Origin: Phragmites australis
Lineage: Eukaryota > Streptophyta > Magnoliopsida > Poales > Poaceae
Assembly: GCF_958298935.1 (NCBI RefSeq)
Contig: NC_084927.1
Span: 15,838,001 to 15,902,000, forward strand
Direction of reading: 5' to 3'
Length of the DNA: 64,000 bases
Positions 10,625-21,183 of the stretch are shown one piece after another. The notes under the pieces were generated by a model. It saw only the letters and a program-made list of their open reading frames with translations. It did no database searches and was not told where the DNA came from. How positions within the stretch are numbered: the stretch's first letter is position 1; every line of letters begins with the position of its first letter. Made by a program: the position numbers and the translations under genes.

Positions 10625-11963
10625 GAGGTGGTCGGACGCTCCGATCACATTCAGCATGGCTGATCACCCCGCCAGTACTGCAGCCGTGGGGCGACTACCT
10701 CTGGTAGTGTCCCCCACTGTCTGCAATGTTAAGGTCGGCAGAGTGCTGATCGACGGTGGTGCCGGCCTCATCCTCCTCTCCAAGGAGGCTTTTGAGAAGC
10801 TACAGGTGTCCTCCAGGCGCCTAAAGCCGTCGCTCCCCTTCTGCGGAGTGACCCCCGGGCACTCCCTACCCCTCGGGCAGGTCGAGTTGCCCGTGACGTT
10901 CGGGAGCCAGGACAACTTCCGCACGGAGTGCGTCCTCTTCGACGTCGCGGAGCTCCCTCTCCCCTACAACGCCATCCTCGGGCGTCCGGCGCTCGCCAAG
11001 TTCATGATGGCCGTGCACTATGCATACCTCACGGTTAAGATGCCGGGCCCCGCGGGCCCCATCTCCGTGATCGCTGACTCCGGTGGCGCCGTCTCCCGCG
11101 CTGAGCAGTCATATATGGCTCTGGTCTCAGCGCAGGCCGAGGCCGATGGCTCTACAGGGGGCCCGGGACCCTCTTCATCCAAACCCCGACTCGCTGCCGA
11201 CGCCTCTATTCCGACGAAGGAGGTCATGGTGGGCGAAGACGCTACCCAGGTCGTCCGGATTGGCGGTGACCTGGGCAGCAAATAGGAAAGCGCGCTCGTC
11301 GCCTTCCTCTGGGCTAACGCAGACGTGTTTGCCTGGCAACCGTCCGACATGCCTGGGATCCCTAGGGAGGTGATTGAGCATCACTTGGCGGTGCGTCCGG
11401 ACGCCCGCCCGGTGAAGCAGAAGGTCCGGCGGCAGGCGCCTGAGCGCCAGGAGTTTATCCGTGAGCAGGTCAGTAAGCTCCTCGACGCCGGATTTATCCG
11501 AGATGTCCTCCACCCCGACTGGCTAGCAAACCCAGTCATCATCCCGAAGGCCAACGGCAAGCTCCGCATGTGCGTGGACTACACCGACCTAAATAAGGCT
11601 TGCCCTAAAGATCCCTTCCCCTTACCTCGCATTGATCAAATTGTAGATGCGACTGCGGGATGCGATCTTTTATGCTTTTTAGATGCAAACTCTGGGTATC
11701 ACCAGATTCGCATGGCCGTAGGGGACGAGGAAAAAACTGCTTTTACCACTCCGGTGGGGACTTATTGCTACATGTCAATGCCTTTTGGCCTGCGCAACGC
11801 TGGATCCTCCTTCCAGCGCGCTATTCGTATTACCCTTGACTCGCAGGTTGGCCGCAACGTCGAAGCTTACATCGACGATCTCGTGGTCAAAACCCGAGAC
11901 CTTCCGCGATCTAAAGAAGTACCTCACTTCGCCACCCGTGATGGTAGCTCCCTCTCAAGGTGA
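10625..11963 (+). pseudogene. Tat protease and reverse transcriptase N-terminal part (broken)
   Basis: The frame holds an aspartic protease with DGGAGLILL near 10751, then a TAG at 11283-11285, then reverse transcriptase: NPVIIPKANGKLRMCVDYTDLN, LDANSGYHQIRM, MPFGLRNAGSSFQ and the catalytic YIDD at 11868-11879, which is intact. About 20 bases after VVKTRD the sequence jumps, in another frame, to the LKKYLTSPPVM region that normally lies more than 100 residues further on. An internal deletion of roughly 0.4 kb has therefore removed the thumb and connection. The RT cannot be functional from this copy. Confidence 0.88.
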
Positions 11964-14409
11964 GCCCCTACTGCTCTACGTTTCGGCCACTCCTCAGGTC
12001 GTGAGCATGGTGCTGGTGGTGGAGCGCGACGAGCGTTCCGGGCCGGGTGCTGGGTCCCAGCTCCCAGAGGCCCCCGACCACTCACCTGTCCTCGCGGCTC
12101 CCCCTGGGCAAGGGGTCGAGCCCGAGCACACTGCTCCTCCCAGCCAGGGAGTCGAGCCCGAGTGCCCGGCCAGCCCCGACCGTGCCGCCGAGCCTGGGGG
12201 CTGCAGCAGTCCCCCGGGTGGAGCCACCATCCGGGCCCGCCGGGTGCAGTGACCGGTGTACTTCGTCAGTGAAGTCCTCCGGGAAGCCAAGACAAGATAT
12301 CCCCAGGCTCAGAAGCTGCTCCATGCCGTGCTCGTCGCTTCCCAGAAGCTGCGCCACTACTTCCAGGCGCACAAGGTCTCGGTGGTTACCACGTATCCAC
12401 TGGGACCCATTCTCCGGAACCGGGAAGGCACCGGGCGCGTTGTCAAATGGGCAGTAGAGCTGGCGGAGTTCGACCTACACTTCATCAATCGCCAGGCGAT
12501 CAAAAGCCAGGCGCTCTCTGACTTCTTGGCAGAGTGGACGCCCGTCCCCTACATCGTCCCAGAAGAGATCTCTGCCTATCCCGGGCACAACGCGCCCGGG
12601 TACTGGGTCTTGCACTTCGACGGCTCCCTCTCGCTGAAAGGCGCAGGGGCCAGAGTGGTTCTCACCTCCCCAACAGGTGAAGAGCTCCGGTACGTCGTGC
12701 AGTTGCAGTTCCGCGCATCCAACAACATGGCGGAGTATGAAGGTCTCATCGCCGGCCTCCGGGCTGCGGTGGGGCTCGGGATTCGTCGCCTCCTGGTCAA
12801 AGGGGACTCCCAACTGGTCGTCAACCAGGTATCCAAGGAGTACCAGTGCACGGATCCTCAAATGGCGACGTACGTGGCTGCGGTCAGGAAGCTCGAGAGG
12901 CGCTTCGATGGCCTGGAGTTGCGGCACATTCCTCGCCGCGACAACACTCTGGCCGACGAGCTCTCCCGCCTGGCCTCCTCACGTGCGCGCGTCCCTGCCG
13001 AAGTCTTTGAAGAAAGACTCGCACGGCCTTACGTCCTGCCTGCCGAACAGGATGAAGGGGAAACCTCAAACTCAATTCAGGGGACCCCGGTGGTGCCCTC
13101 AGTGGGAAGCCCCGTCAGGGCGCCACCGTCCGGCGAGTGCGCTGTGCTCGCCGAATGTTCTCAAGATGCCTCGTGGATGTCTGACATCCGAGGGTACTTG
13201 AAAGAAAAGTTCCTACCCGGGGATGAGGCGTCTGCCGAAAGAGTTGCTCGGCAGTCCAGACGCTATGCCATAGTAGATGGGGATCTCTACCGACGTAGCG
13301 CAGGAGGTGTCCTCCTGAAATGCATCTCCCGGGCAGAAGGCGGCGATCTTCTCGCTGAGGTCCACGAGGGCGAGTGCGGTGGCCATTCATCGTTCCGCAC
13401 GCTGGTCGGGAAGGCCTTCCGGCAAGGTTTCTACTGGCCTACAGCTCTCCAGGATGCTTCCGAGCTGGTTCGGCGCTGCAGGGCGTGCCAGTTCCACGCA
13501 AAGCAGATTCACCAGTCAGCTCAGGCTCTTCATACCATTCCCCTATCATGGCCTTTCGCGGTCTGGGGTTTGGACATTCTGGGTCCATTCCCCCGAGCAA
13601 TCGGGGGCTATGCATACCTATATGTCGCCATCGACAAGTTCACCAAGTGGCCGGAGGCGGTCCCAGTCATCAAGGTGACCAAAAACACGGTGCTCCAGTT
13701 TATCCGCGGCATCACCAGCCGCTTTGGCGTCCCGAACCGGATCATCACCGACAACGGCACCCAGTTCACGAGTGCCCTGTTCGGGGACTATTGCGAAGAC
13801 CTCGGCATCAAGCTCTGCTTCGTCTCCGTCGCTCATCCTCGGAGTAACGGGCAGGTCGAGTGCGCCAACGCGGAGAAACTGAAGGGCCTCAAAACCCGGA
13901 CCTATAACGTGCTCGCTAAGCACGGGAAGGGATGGGTGGACGAACTGCCAGCCGTGCTATGGGCTAATCGGACTACGCCAAGCCGCGCCACCGGGGAGAC
14001 TCCGTTCTTCCTCGTCTATGGCGCCGAGGTAGTCCTCCCCTTCGAGCTCACTCTGGGCTCCCCTCGAGTGCATGCGTATTCTGAGGGGGAGCAGGAGCAG
14101 CAAAGGCGCGACGACGTGGACTACCTGGAAGAGCGCCGGCGGCGTGCCGCTGTCTGGGCGGCTCGGTACCAGCAGGGTCTGCGGTGTTATCATCTGCGGC
14201 ATGTCCGGGCTCAATCTCTCGAGGTGGGGGACCTAGTTCTCCGACGCGTCTAGTCGCGCGAAGGAATGAATAAGCTGTCCCCTATGTGCGAAGGTCCTTT
14301 CACCGTGATCGCGGTCCCGCGAGCAGGTTCTTTCAGGTTGGCAACAGAGGAAGGACAGCCACTCCTGAACCCGTGGAACATCGAGCATCTCCGAAGGTTC
14401 TACCCGTAG
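11905..14409 (+). pseudogene. Tat RNase H, second RNase H, integrase (broken)
   Basis: Frame 1 from the deletion point carries the first RNase H remnant, an insertion rich in Pro/Glu, a TGA at 12250-12252, then an open frame 12253-14253. This includes an archaeal-type RNase H with acidic residues at FDGS (12619), AEYEGL, KGDSQLV and ADELSRL. The integrase has a His-His-Cys-Cys motif (VHEGECGGH then RRCRAC) and a D, D(35)E triad at [12 protein letters not shown] and GQVECAN; the spacing between the last two is 35 residues. A TAG at 14251-14253 precedes the normal C-terminal end (HLRRFYP, stop 14407-14409). Two RNase H domains are the hallmark of Tat-lineage pol. Confidence 0.92.
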
Positions 14410-16076
14410 ATGGTCGTGCTCGCGGCTCAGGTTAATCAGGCCGGGGGCTTCCCCCCGCCCAAGCAGTCCGAGGGCTCCACCCCTTGGGTAAGTCGCCGTC
14501 GCCCAACCTTGTAAACATTGCACATTCAGTATTTCAATAGGCAATCGCTATGTCGAAATATTTTTCTGGATTCCGTATGTTTAATCTGTCTGGTGAGGTG
14601 CTCGGTTGTGCGAGAAAAAGTTCGATCTCTCATTTTCCCCGCTGATAAAAGAATCCCAATTGGTATGCATGCGAGCAGTCACCGCTGACTTACGTCCGGC
14701 ATGGTAGGCTGTGGTGGTCGGTGTCGTGGCAGGCTCCCGGGCACTACCGAGTTTTGGGGCGCTCTGGGTAATCCCATCACTCGAGCTGCTCGAGTAGTCC
14801 GGAGCTCAGGCCCTCAGAGCGGGCTGTCGGTGCTCGGTCTGGTCTGTCATACCCGGGCACCACCGAACCATAGGACCTCTGGGTTATGCCTCTGTCCGCT
14901 CTTGTCCACCGGTTTGGGTATTCAAGAGGTCTCGGGTCAAAAACGAGAGCAGTCTATAACAAGTACCGCACTAACAGAGTGCACTAGACAAAGAAATTCT
15001 GTATTCTCTCTTAAGTCACAGGCCGGCAATCAAGAGCAGTTCTACTGTGAGGGCTTCAATGCCCCGGTCTCTGGTCTGCCCCAAGGGTCCTCGGGTGGTC
15101 CTACCACTTAGGCATGAGTGGTCGAGATCACCCGACCCCGGGAGCCTCGTGTGCCTCTGGGCGCTCGGGCGCTCCGCTGAAAGAACCAAGTCCCCGGGCA
15201 CCCCGAGCTCAGAAGCACACCCCTCCTGGATCGGTTGGCCGGAAGGCCGATAGCTGTCCGGTGAGTGGTTATATTCAGACAAGTCTGCTTTCAGTAAATT
15301 TATGTTCCCGAGTCATTCTCGGGGGCTCTCGCGCTTTAATCTGTTCGGCGAGGTGATCTCCTCGCGCGCAAAACCCTGTCGCGTGTCTACTTTTTCTTGG
15401 AACGACAGAGCGGTTTGTAGAAAGGAGTACCGCGTGTACGGTAATATCTGACCGAAGCCCTTCGTGGTGGTCGTGGTGTTCGGTCCGCTTTTAAGGACCC
15501 CGAGCACAACCGAGTCCTTGGGTGCCCTGGGTAATCCTATCGCTCGAACTGCTCGAGTAGTCCGGAGCTCAGGCCTCAGGAGCGAGCTGTCAGTGCTCGG
15601 TCCGGTCCGTATTAAGCCCGGGCACCACCAGACCACGAGGACTTTTGGTCACATTTTCGCCCGCACGCGTATCTCGTCTACTAACTGAGTGGTCGCCAAG
15701 TGAAAAGGTGTTCACCGGGCATGGCGTGTTCCGTGATGGATCAATCTATTTCCCGGGCAAGGAAGTTCATGTCTTTGTTTTTTTAACTTAGACGATGCGG
15801 ACTCGCGAGAGCTCGAGGGCTGACTGCGCCAATAAACAGCAATCGGAACAACTTCGTTCTCGGGCATGGGAAGGTCGGGAACGGCCCAACTGAGTACTGC
15901 CCGGTACTTCAAGGCAAAACATCAGAAGAAACATCAAACACTCAGAGAAATTGGAGTTGCGAGCCCAAAGAAAAGCTGCCACTATATTCACAAGGCATAT
16001 ACAAAGCGTTTCTAAGGGATCACTCCTATATTTACATTCATCAAGACAACAAAAAAAAGAAACAACTACAAAAGAT
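14410..16076. other. Non-coding tract of the Tat element with a dispersed duplication
   Basis: No credible gene lies between the end of pol and the end of the antisense ORF. Two GC-rich blocks, about 14740-14870 and 15500-15640, are alike, sharing GCTCGAGTAGTCCGGAGCTC (14787 and 15551, offset 764 bp) and the flanking CCGGGCACCACC. Small ORFs in this tract follow the repeats and were not called. Long non-coding spacers of this kind are usual in Tat elements. Confidence 0.7.
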
Positions 16077-19000
16077 CTAGTCGGCGGCGGAGGCGTCAGC
16101 TGAGTCCTCTGAGTCGTCCCCGGGGGCTGGCGGCGGCGGCACCTCCCGCCTGAAGCCAGCCGCCACCACGGCGGCGGTACTCTGGACCGCTTCTCGGGCG
16201 GCCTCTCCCTCAGCTTCGACCACTCCCTCCCGCGCCGGCTCCAGCGGGAAGTTCGGGTCCCTGCTTCGGTAGCAGGCCAGGACGTGCTCGACCACTGCAT
16301 GTGCCAAGCCACGTCCCTCCTGGGCAGCAAGTTCTTAGACCGCCCAAGGCTGGGCCTCAAGGTGCTCGCAGACCTGTTGGAGCCCCAACACTTGTCGTGC
16401 AGGGCTCTCGCTCTTCTGGTCCTCAACAAGCCGCCCAAGACCGCCCTTCTCTATGGCCCGCCGCATCCGCCGGAGTATATCCTCCAGCATATGCTGCAGG
16501 TTGACCCGCGAGACAAAAGCGGTCTCGAGCTTCTCCTTGGCGGCCCACAGCTGCGCCTCAAGTCCCTGGTCCACGGCCTGCTTCGTCTTGGCCACCATCT
16601 CGGATAAGGCGCGTTCACGGGCGGTTAGTTCCGCCTTGTGCTTCGCGTTCTCCTCCGCCCTGGTAGCAGCGGCCGCTACCGCCGCAGTAGCCTCGCCCTC
16701 TCGACGACTCAGTTCACCCTCTCGGTGACTTAGCTCGCCCTCCCACTGGGCCAGCGCGTCCTCCTGCTGGGCCACCGAATCCTCCCGAGCGCCGAGGTCT
16801 GCCGCCGACAACTCATTATCCACCTCCCGAAGGGAGACGTCCCCCTCCCAGCGGCAGATGTCCTCTCTGATTTTTCGAAGGTCGTCTTCCCAATGCTAGA
16901 GGTCGGCGCGTGTCTTCTCGGCCACACCCTCCCGGCGGGTCAGCTCGGCTCGCAGCTCCTCCGCCGCCTGCTCGCGGGCTGCGACTGCCGCCTCCCTCTC
17001 CTGCGCCTGCCCCATCCTGGTAAGGGCCTCGGCAGCTTGCTGCTTCGACGCCTCGGCCAGGCGGGCGGCATCTTCTCGTTCCCGCGCGACTTCCGCGCGG
17101 GTGTCTTCTGGGAGCTTCTGCTCCCGCGCGGCCGCCGCGCGAGCCTCCTCCTGGGCGTCCGCCAGCTACGCCTTCTCCGACACTAGGCGGGCGCGCTCGG
17201 CCTCGAGCTCCTCCTCCTTGGCGTTCACCGCCGCACCCAGCCGCCCAACCGCCGCCTGGACGCCTTCGATGGCGGCCAGGAAGGGGTCGGCGGGCTGGCC
17301 GAGCGCCTGTGGGGCCCAGGCCTCCCCGCAGATTGCCTCCGGGGGGTCCGAGCTCTCCGCAGGGCCCTGCACCACCATCCGCCCCAGGCTCTGCCTGCCC
17401 AGGGTAGGCTCCGCCGCCGTCCGAGGCTCCGCCGGCGCCGAAGACTCGGACGGCGGCCGTGTTCCCGCATCGGCCGCCACGTCCGCAGGCCCCGGCAAGA
17501 CTTCCACCTCCACCGTTGTCCGCCGCGGGCTCTGCACGCCCGGGGTAGGTTCCGCTGGCGCCGAGGATTCGAACGGCTGCTCGGTCCTCCTCTCGGCCGC
17601 CGCCTCCGCCTCTCTCCCGGTAGCCGCCACGACAATTGGCGCCTCCGCCATTCCTGTGCCTGCCTCCGTCGACGCGGCCGGCGGGCTCGGCTCTGGCCTT
17701 GGCGCCCGCGCCTTCTTCGTCGCGGTGGCGCCCGTAGCCGGCCTACGGGACATAGATGAAGAATGTCAAAGCTCAGTTCGGGCAAGAAACGCCCAGGAAA
17801 GAGCAAGGAAAGAGACTCACCGGTACTGCCACTTGGCCGCTGGGAGCCTGAAGTCCGGGTCCGGCGGCGCCGGCCCGGATTCCTCCCGTCGCCTCTTCCG
17901 ATGGGGGCTCGGCGGGGCTGCTGCGCGGATCTCAGGCGCCGCTGCGCGGGTCTCAGGCGTCGGCGCAGGCCCCATCCGCACCAGCTGCGGCTCCAGCACC
18001 GGGAATGCCGCCGCTGCCATCGGCGACGGCGGAGAATCCGGCACTAGAATCAGGGCTCGGGGACGCTTTCCCCGGTCCCTGGGCGCCACCTCCACGGCAA
18101 TTTCGGAGGCGCCCTCCTCTCTGGCACGGCGGCTGCTGCCTGCGGCGGCCCCATCGCCAGCCCACGCCGAGCTGATAGTGGCCTCCTTGCCGAGCAGCTC
18201 CTCCAATCCGGGGAGCTCGGAGGCCTCGGGACTCCGGCTCCTCAGCCGGTCCACGGGCCCCTGGGCGTTGAACTCCGACAGCCGTGCCATGATTGCCACC
18301 CGGTCGGGGTTGGCGCAGAGTGCCATCTCCGGCCACGGGAGTTCCGCCCGGCCCATGTCCTCCACTCCGGTGATCACCCTCGTCATTCCACGCAACTCCG
18401 CCGGGCCCAGGTCCCAGCTCGCGCCAATCTGGGTCCTGGTGATGTCCTCCGGCCCGTTGTAGAACCAACTTGGCTGGGCCCGCTCTCACAGAGGTGCCAG
18501 CCGACAGCGCAGGAAGTCCACCACCACCATGACGGAGGTCAGCTCGAACTCGTGCAGCTCCAGGATGCGCTCCAGTACCGGCTTCAGTCTCGCGTCTTCT
18601 GGCGGCGGCGCCTCCCACGTTGACCTCCGAGGTTCCGCCGCCGCCTCTGGCAGTTCGAGGCGCTCGTGGGGGTCGACGTCGACGAAGAACCAGTCCCGTC
18701 GCCACTCCTCCCACTTGCTGCGCAGCACCTGGGGAATGTAATGATCCCCTAGGCCGTCCCGAAGCCGAAGGTTGCAGCACCCTGCGACATCTGCCGTGGA
18801 GTGCCCCCTCTTCTTTCCCACCGGCCGAAGGATGAAAAAATGGCGAAGCAGCGTCGCCGATGGCACCACCCCCACAAACATCTCGCAGAGGTGTGCGAAG
18901 ATCGCCAACACCACCACGGAGTTGGGGCTTAGGTGCACCAGTTGAATGCCGTACGTCTCCAGCACTTGCAAGAAGAAGGTGGAGAACGGCGGCACCAACC

Positions 19001-19196
19001 CCGCCGCCACAAAAGATGTGAAGAGGACGATCCGCCCAGAGACGGTCGTCACCGGCGTCACCACCACAGCTCCTGCTTGCCCCTCGGGCACCAGCAGTTT
19101 CCTGATCTTGTCCGCCGCCTCCTCGTTCCTTAGACGAGACTCTGGCAAGATGCTGTCCGAAGCCTTGTCCCGGCGTCCTCCTCCGACCCTCGTCAT
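16077..19196 (-). pseudogene. Antisense accessory gene of the Tat element (PF04195-type), two exons, broken
   Basis: Runs opposite to gag-pol from ATG 19196 to the stop at about 16077. Exon 1 (19196-17821) has, at about residues 56-125, the domain known as 'putative gypsy-type transposon' (Pfam PF04195 by recall), with FTSFVAAGLVPPF, LSPNSVVVLAIFAHLCE and HFFILRPVGKKRG. Exon 2 (17742-16077) is Ala/Pro/Glu-rich and then strongly coiled-coil (repeats of REGELSRREGE type), ending in an acidic tail. Both exons share a frame after removal of the 78-bp intron. In-frame stops: TGA 18486-18488, TAG 17166-17168, TAG 16896-16898, TAA 16335-16337. Full length would be about 1,010 residues. Function is unknown; antisense ORFs of this class occur in Grande and other Tat elements. 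Confidence 0.82.
17743..17820 (-). other. Predicted 78-bp intron in the antisense gene
   Basis: On the minus strand the donor is CCG|GTGAGT (G at 17820) and the acceptor is CCCGTAG|GCC (AG at 17744-17743). The preceding exon ends with two bases of a codon (CG) and the next exon begins with G, giving Arg and keeping the frame on into Pro-Ala-Thr. Without splicing the frame stops at 17817. The intron is T-rich near the acceptor side, as plant introns are. Confidence 0.78.
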
Positions 19197-19362
19197 CTCG
19201 GCAAGAATGGAAGGTGTTTTGGTGGTGGAGGAAGAGAAGGAAGAGTGCTCCGGTCGCCTGAGAATTTCCTAAGGGCTTCGGAGCACGAAGAAAGCAAGAG
19301 CACAAGTGCAAGAAGACGTAAAGAGGGGGACGGGCCGATCCTTTCCCCCTTTTATATCTCAA

Positions 19363-19711
19363 AGTTCAAAAATTGCCGCCCAAACGGTTCGCTCGGCGAA
19401 GCGTCGCCTTGATCGACGCAACCGCCAGGTGAATCTCCCGCCGATCGCGCGGTGTCAGCGGCTGCCAGGCGTATTTTCCTCGATCTGCACGGCGGCCGCG
19501 CGTGCTGCCCGTACGATCATCATACCCTTCAAAAGTTGTGTGGGCACGCGTCCACTCACTTTCCTGTTGGGGCGTACTTGAGGTCTGGGTCCGCAAGGGC
19601 CACCTCTCGAAAGCCTGCAATATGGCGTCTACACCAGCCTCGGCCTCGGCTGCGACGAAGGGCCCATCCGCAGTCTCCGTCCCGTCACCTGCCGATGGGC
19701 CCGGGGGCTAC
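19363..19711. other. Spacer and polypurine tract before the Tat 3' LTR
   Basis: Between the antisense gene and the 3' LTR no gene is visible. It ends in GGGCCCGGGGGCTAC (19697-19711), the plus-strand polypurine-type primer directly before the LTR start TGTCGG at 19712. The promoter of the antisense gene would lie here or in the LTR. Confidence 0.65.
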
Positions 19712-21183
19712 TGTCGGTGTATCAGGAACCAGGGGTCCCTGAGTCCCGAGACCGGGCCGGCCATCCGCCACGTGTCACCATCCCACGAGGTCTACCCTGC
19801 AGGATGAGAAGAAACTAAGTTCCGGGAGAAGGTGCTCGGGGCCGCAGCCTCTGGTTCCCAAGCACCCCAGTTCCCCGATGACCCGCAGAGTCCAAGTACC
19901 GGGAAGAAAGTGCTCGGAAGGGTTCTCACTTACCCCCGAGTACTGTAGTCCCCCGATGATCCAAACAGCCAAGTGGTCGGGAGAGAGTGCTCGGGACTGC
20001 ACGTGGCAGCCCCCGAGGACTCAGTTCCCCGAAGGTCCCACCGAAGTGCTCGGGAGAGAGTGCTCGGGGCTGCACGTGGCAGCCCCCGAGGACTCGGTTC
20101 CCCGAAGGTCCCACCAAAGTGCTCAGGAGAGAGTGCTCGGGGCTGCACGTGGCAGCCCCTGAGGACTCGGTTCCCTGAAGGTCCCACCGAAGTGCTCGGG
20201 AGAGAGTGCTCGGGACTGCACGTGGCAGCCCCCGAGGACTTGGTTCCCCGAAGGTTCGCGCAAGATCGCCCGACGACCCAAAGGGTCCCATCGGCGGGGT
20301 GTCAGCCAGTCAAAAGTCCAATGCCGCATTTAATAGGCACGCGCGGCCTGACATCCTGACATTCTCAGCTGCCCACGCCCTAGTGTCAGACCCTGCCATG
20401 CTTTGGCAGGGGGGCGTGGGTCCATTAAATGCACGGGTCCCGTCCCGTTTCATCCGGGTGCCCCGGGATAACGTTGCCAGGGTCGAAGCGCTCCGCCTGC
20501 CACCCTGCCCTGGCAGAAGAACAAGACAGGGTGGGCACACCGGGCGCCTCTACGGCTGCCCGGTGGGCCCTCTTAATGGCGCCGAAGGACATCCACAGTG
20601 GCGGGTGGTCGGATGCACGCCGCATTTTTCCACCACCCCTATCACTTCGCCAAGACGGAATGATGACGCTTTTCTCCGTGGCGCCTTGGCACTCACGCCC
20701 CCTCTTTCCCATTCAGGATAAAGTCGAGGTCGGTGCACCTATAAAAGGAAAGGATGGAGAACACCTGAAGACCAGTCCAGATCAGACGAGACAGCACAAA
20801 CAGGAGACATAGAAGAAGCGCGACGAACACGATAGAACAAGAACATCTCAAACAAGCTCGAACAGAGCTAGAACACGGGAGCCTCAAGCTCTCTGTAGGC
20901 AGCACACCCTTGTATCAATATACATCCTTGAAGAATTCCCTTCAAGGAAAGATATAGCGCTCACACAGGAGTAGGGTGTTACGCCCCCGTGCGGCCCAAA
21001 CCTGTCTAAACCCCGGTGCATCTATCTTTTTTGCACTAGATCGATCATCCCCCACCACCAGCCGTTGCATTTATTTCCGTTTCCATTTATTTCCCAGACG
21101 AGCTCGTTCAGGATCATCCCCCCGGCCGAATCTTTAAAAAGGGGTCTCTCGGGATCCCTGCGACAGGAGTTCATCCTTCGACA
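19712..21183 (+). repeat. Tat element 3' LTR
   Basis: 1472 bp, TGTCGGTGTATC to CTTCGACA. It is nearly identical to the 5' LTR but has four 73-bp units (from 19973, with CACGTGGC at 20000, 20073, 20146 and 20219) instead of five, and lacks an 8-bp duplication in the GACATCCTGACA stretch. TATA box at 20740-20746. Confidence 0.93.
19973..20254 (+). repeat. Four 73-bp tandem repeats with G-box/ABRE cores (3' LTR)
   Basis: Counterpart of the five-unit array in the 5' LTR, with one unit fewer. Units start at 19973, 20046, 20119 and 20192. Confidence 0.9.

Larger units (their letters stand above)
7148..21183 (+). mobile_element. Tat-type Gypsy LTR retrotransposon with antisense accessory gene
   Basis: A 14.0-kb element with direct LTRs (7148-8699 and 19712-21183) and a 5-bp TSD TAAGC, inserted in the pol gene of element C. 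The order on the plus strand is LTR, primer site, gag, protease, reverse transcriptase, RNase H, a second archaeal-type RNase H, integrase, a long non-coding tract, an antisense ORF, polypurine tract, LTR. Two RNase H regions plus an antisense accessory ORF mark the Tat lineage (known from Grande of Zea and relatives). Every gene is broken by stops or deletion, so it is defective. The LTRs differ mainly by one 73-bp repeat unit, an 8-bp duplication and scattered substitutions. Confidence 0.93.

Noticed and set aside
17101..18462. Plus-strand ORF of 453 residues in the Tat element
   Set aside because: Shadow of the antisense gene; the coiled-coil and domain signals are on the minus strand.
17953..19362. 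Minus-strand ORF of 469 residues opposite the Tat 3' part
   Set aside because: It overlaps the antisense gene in another frame, and the recognisable PF04195-type domain is in the frame starting at 19196.
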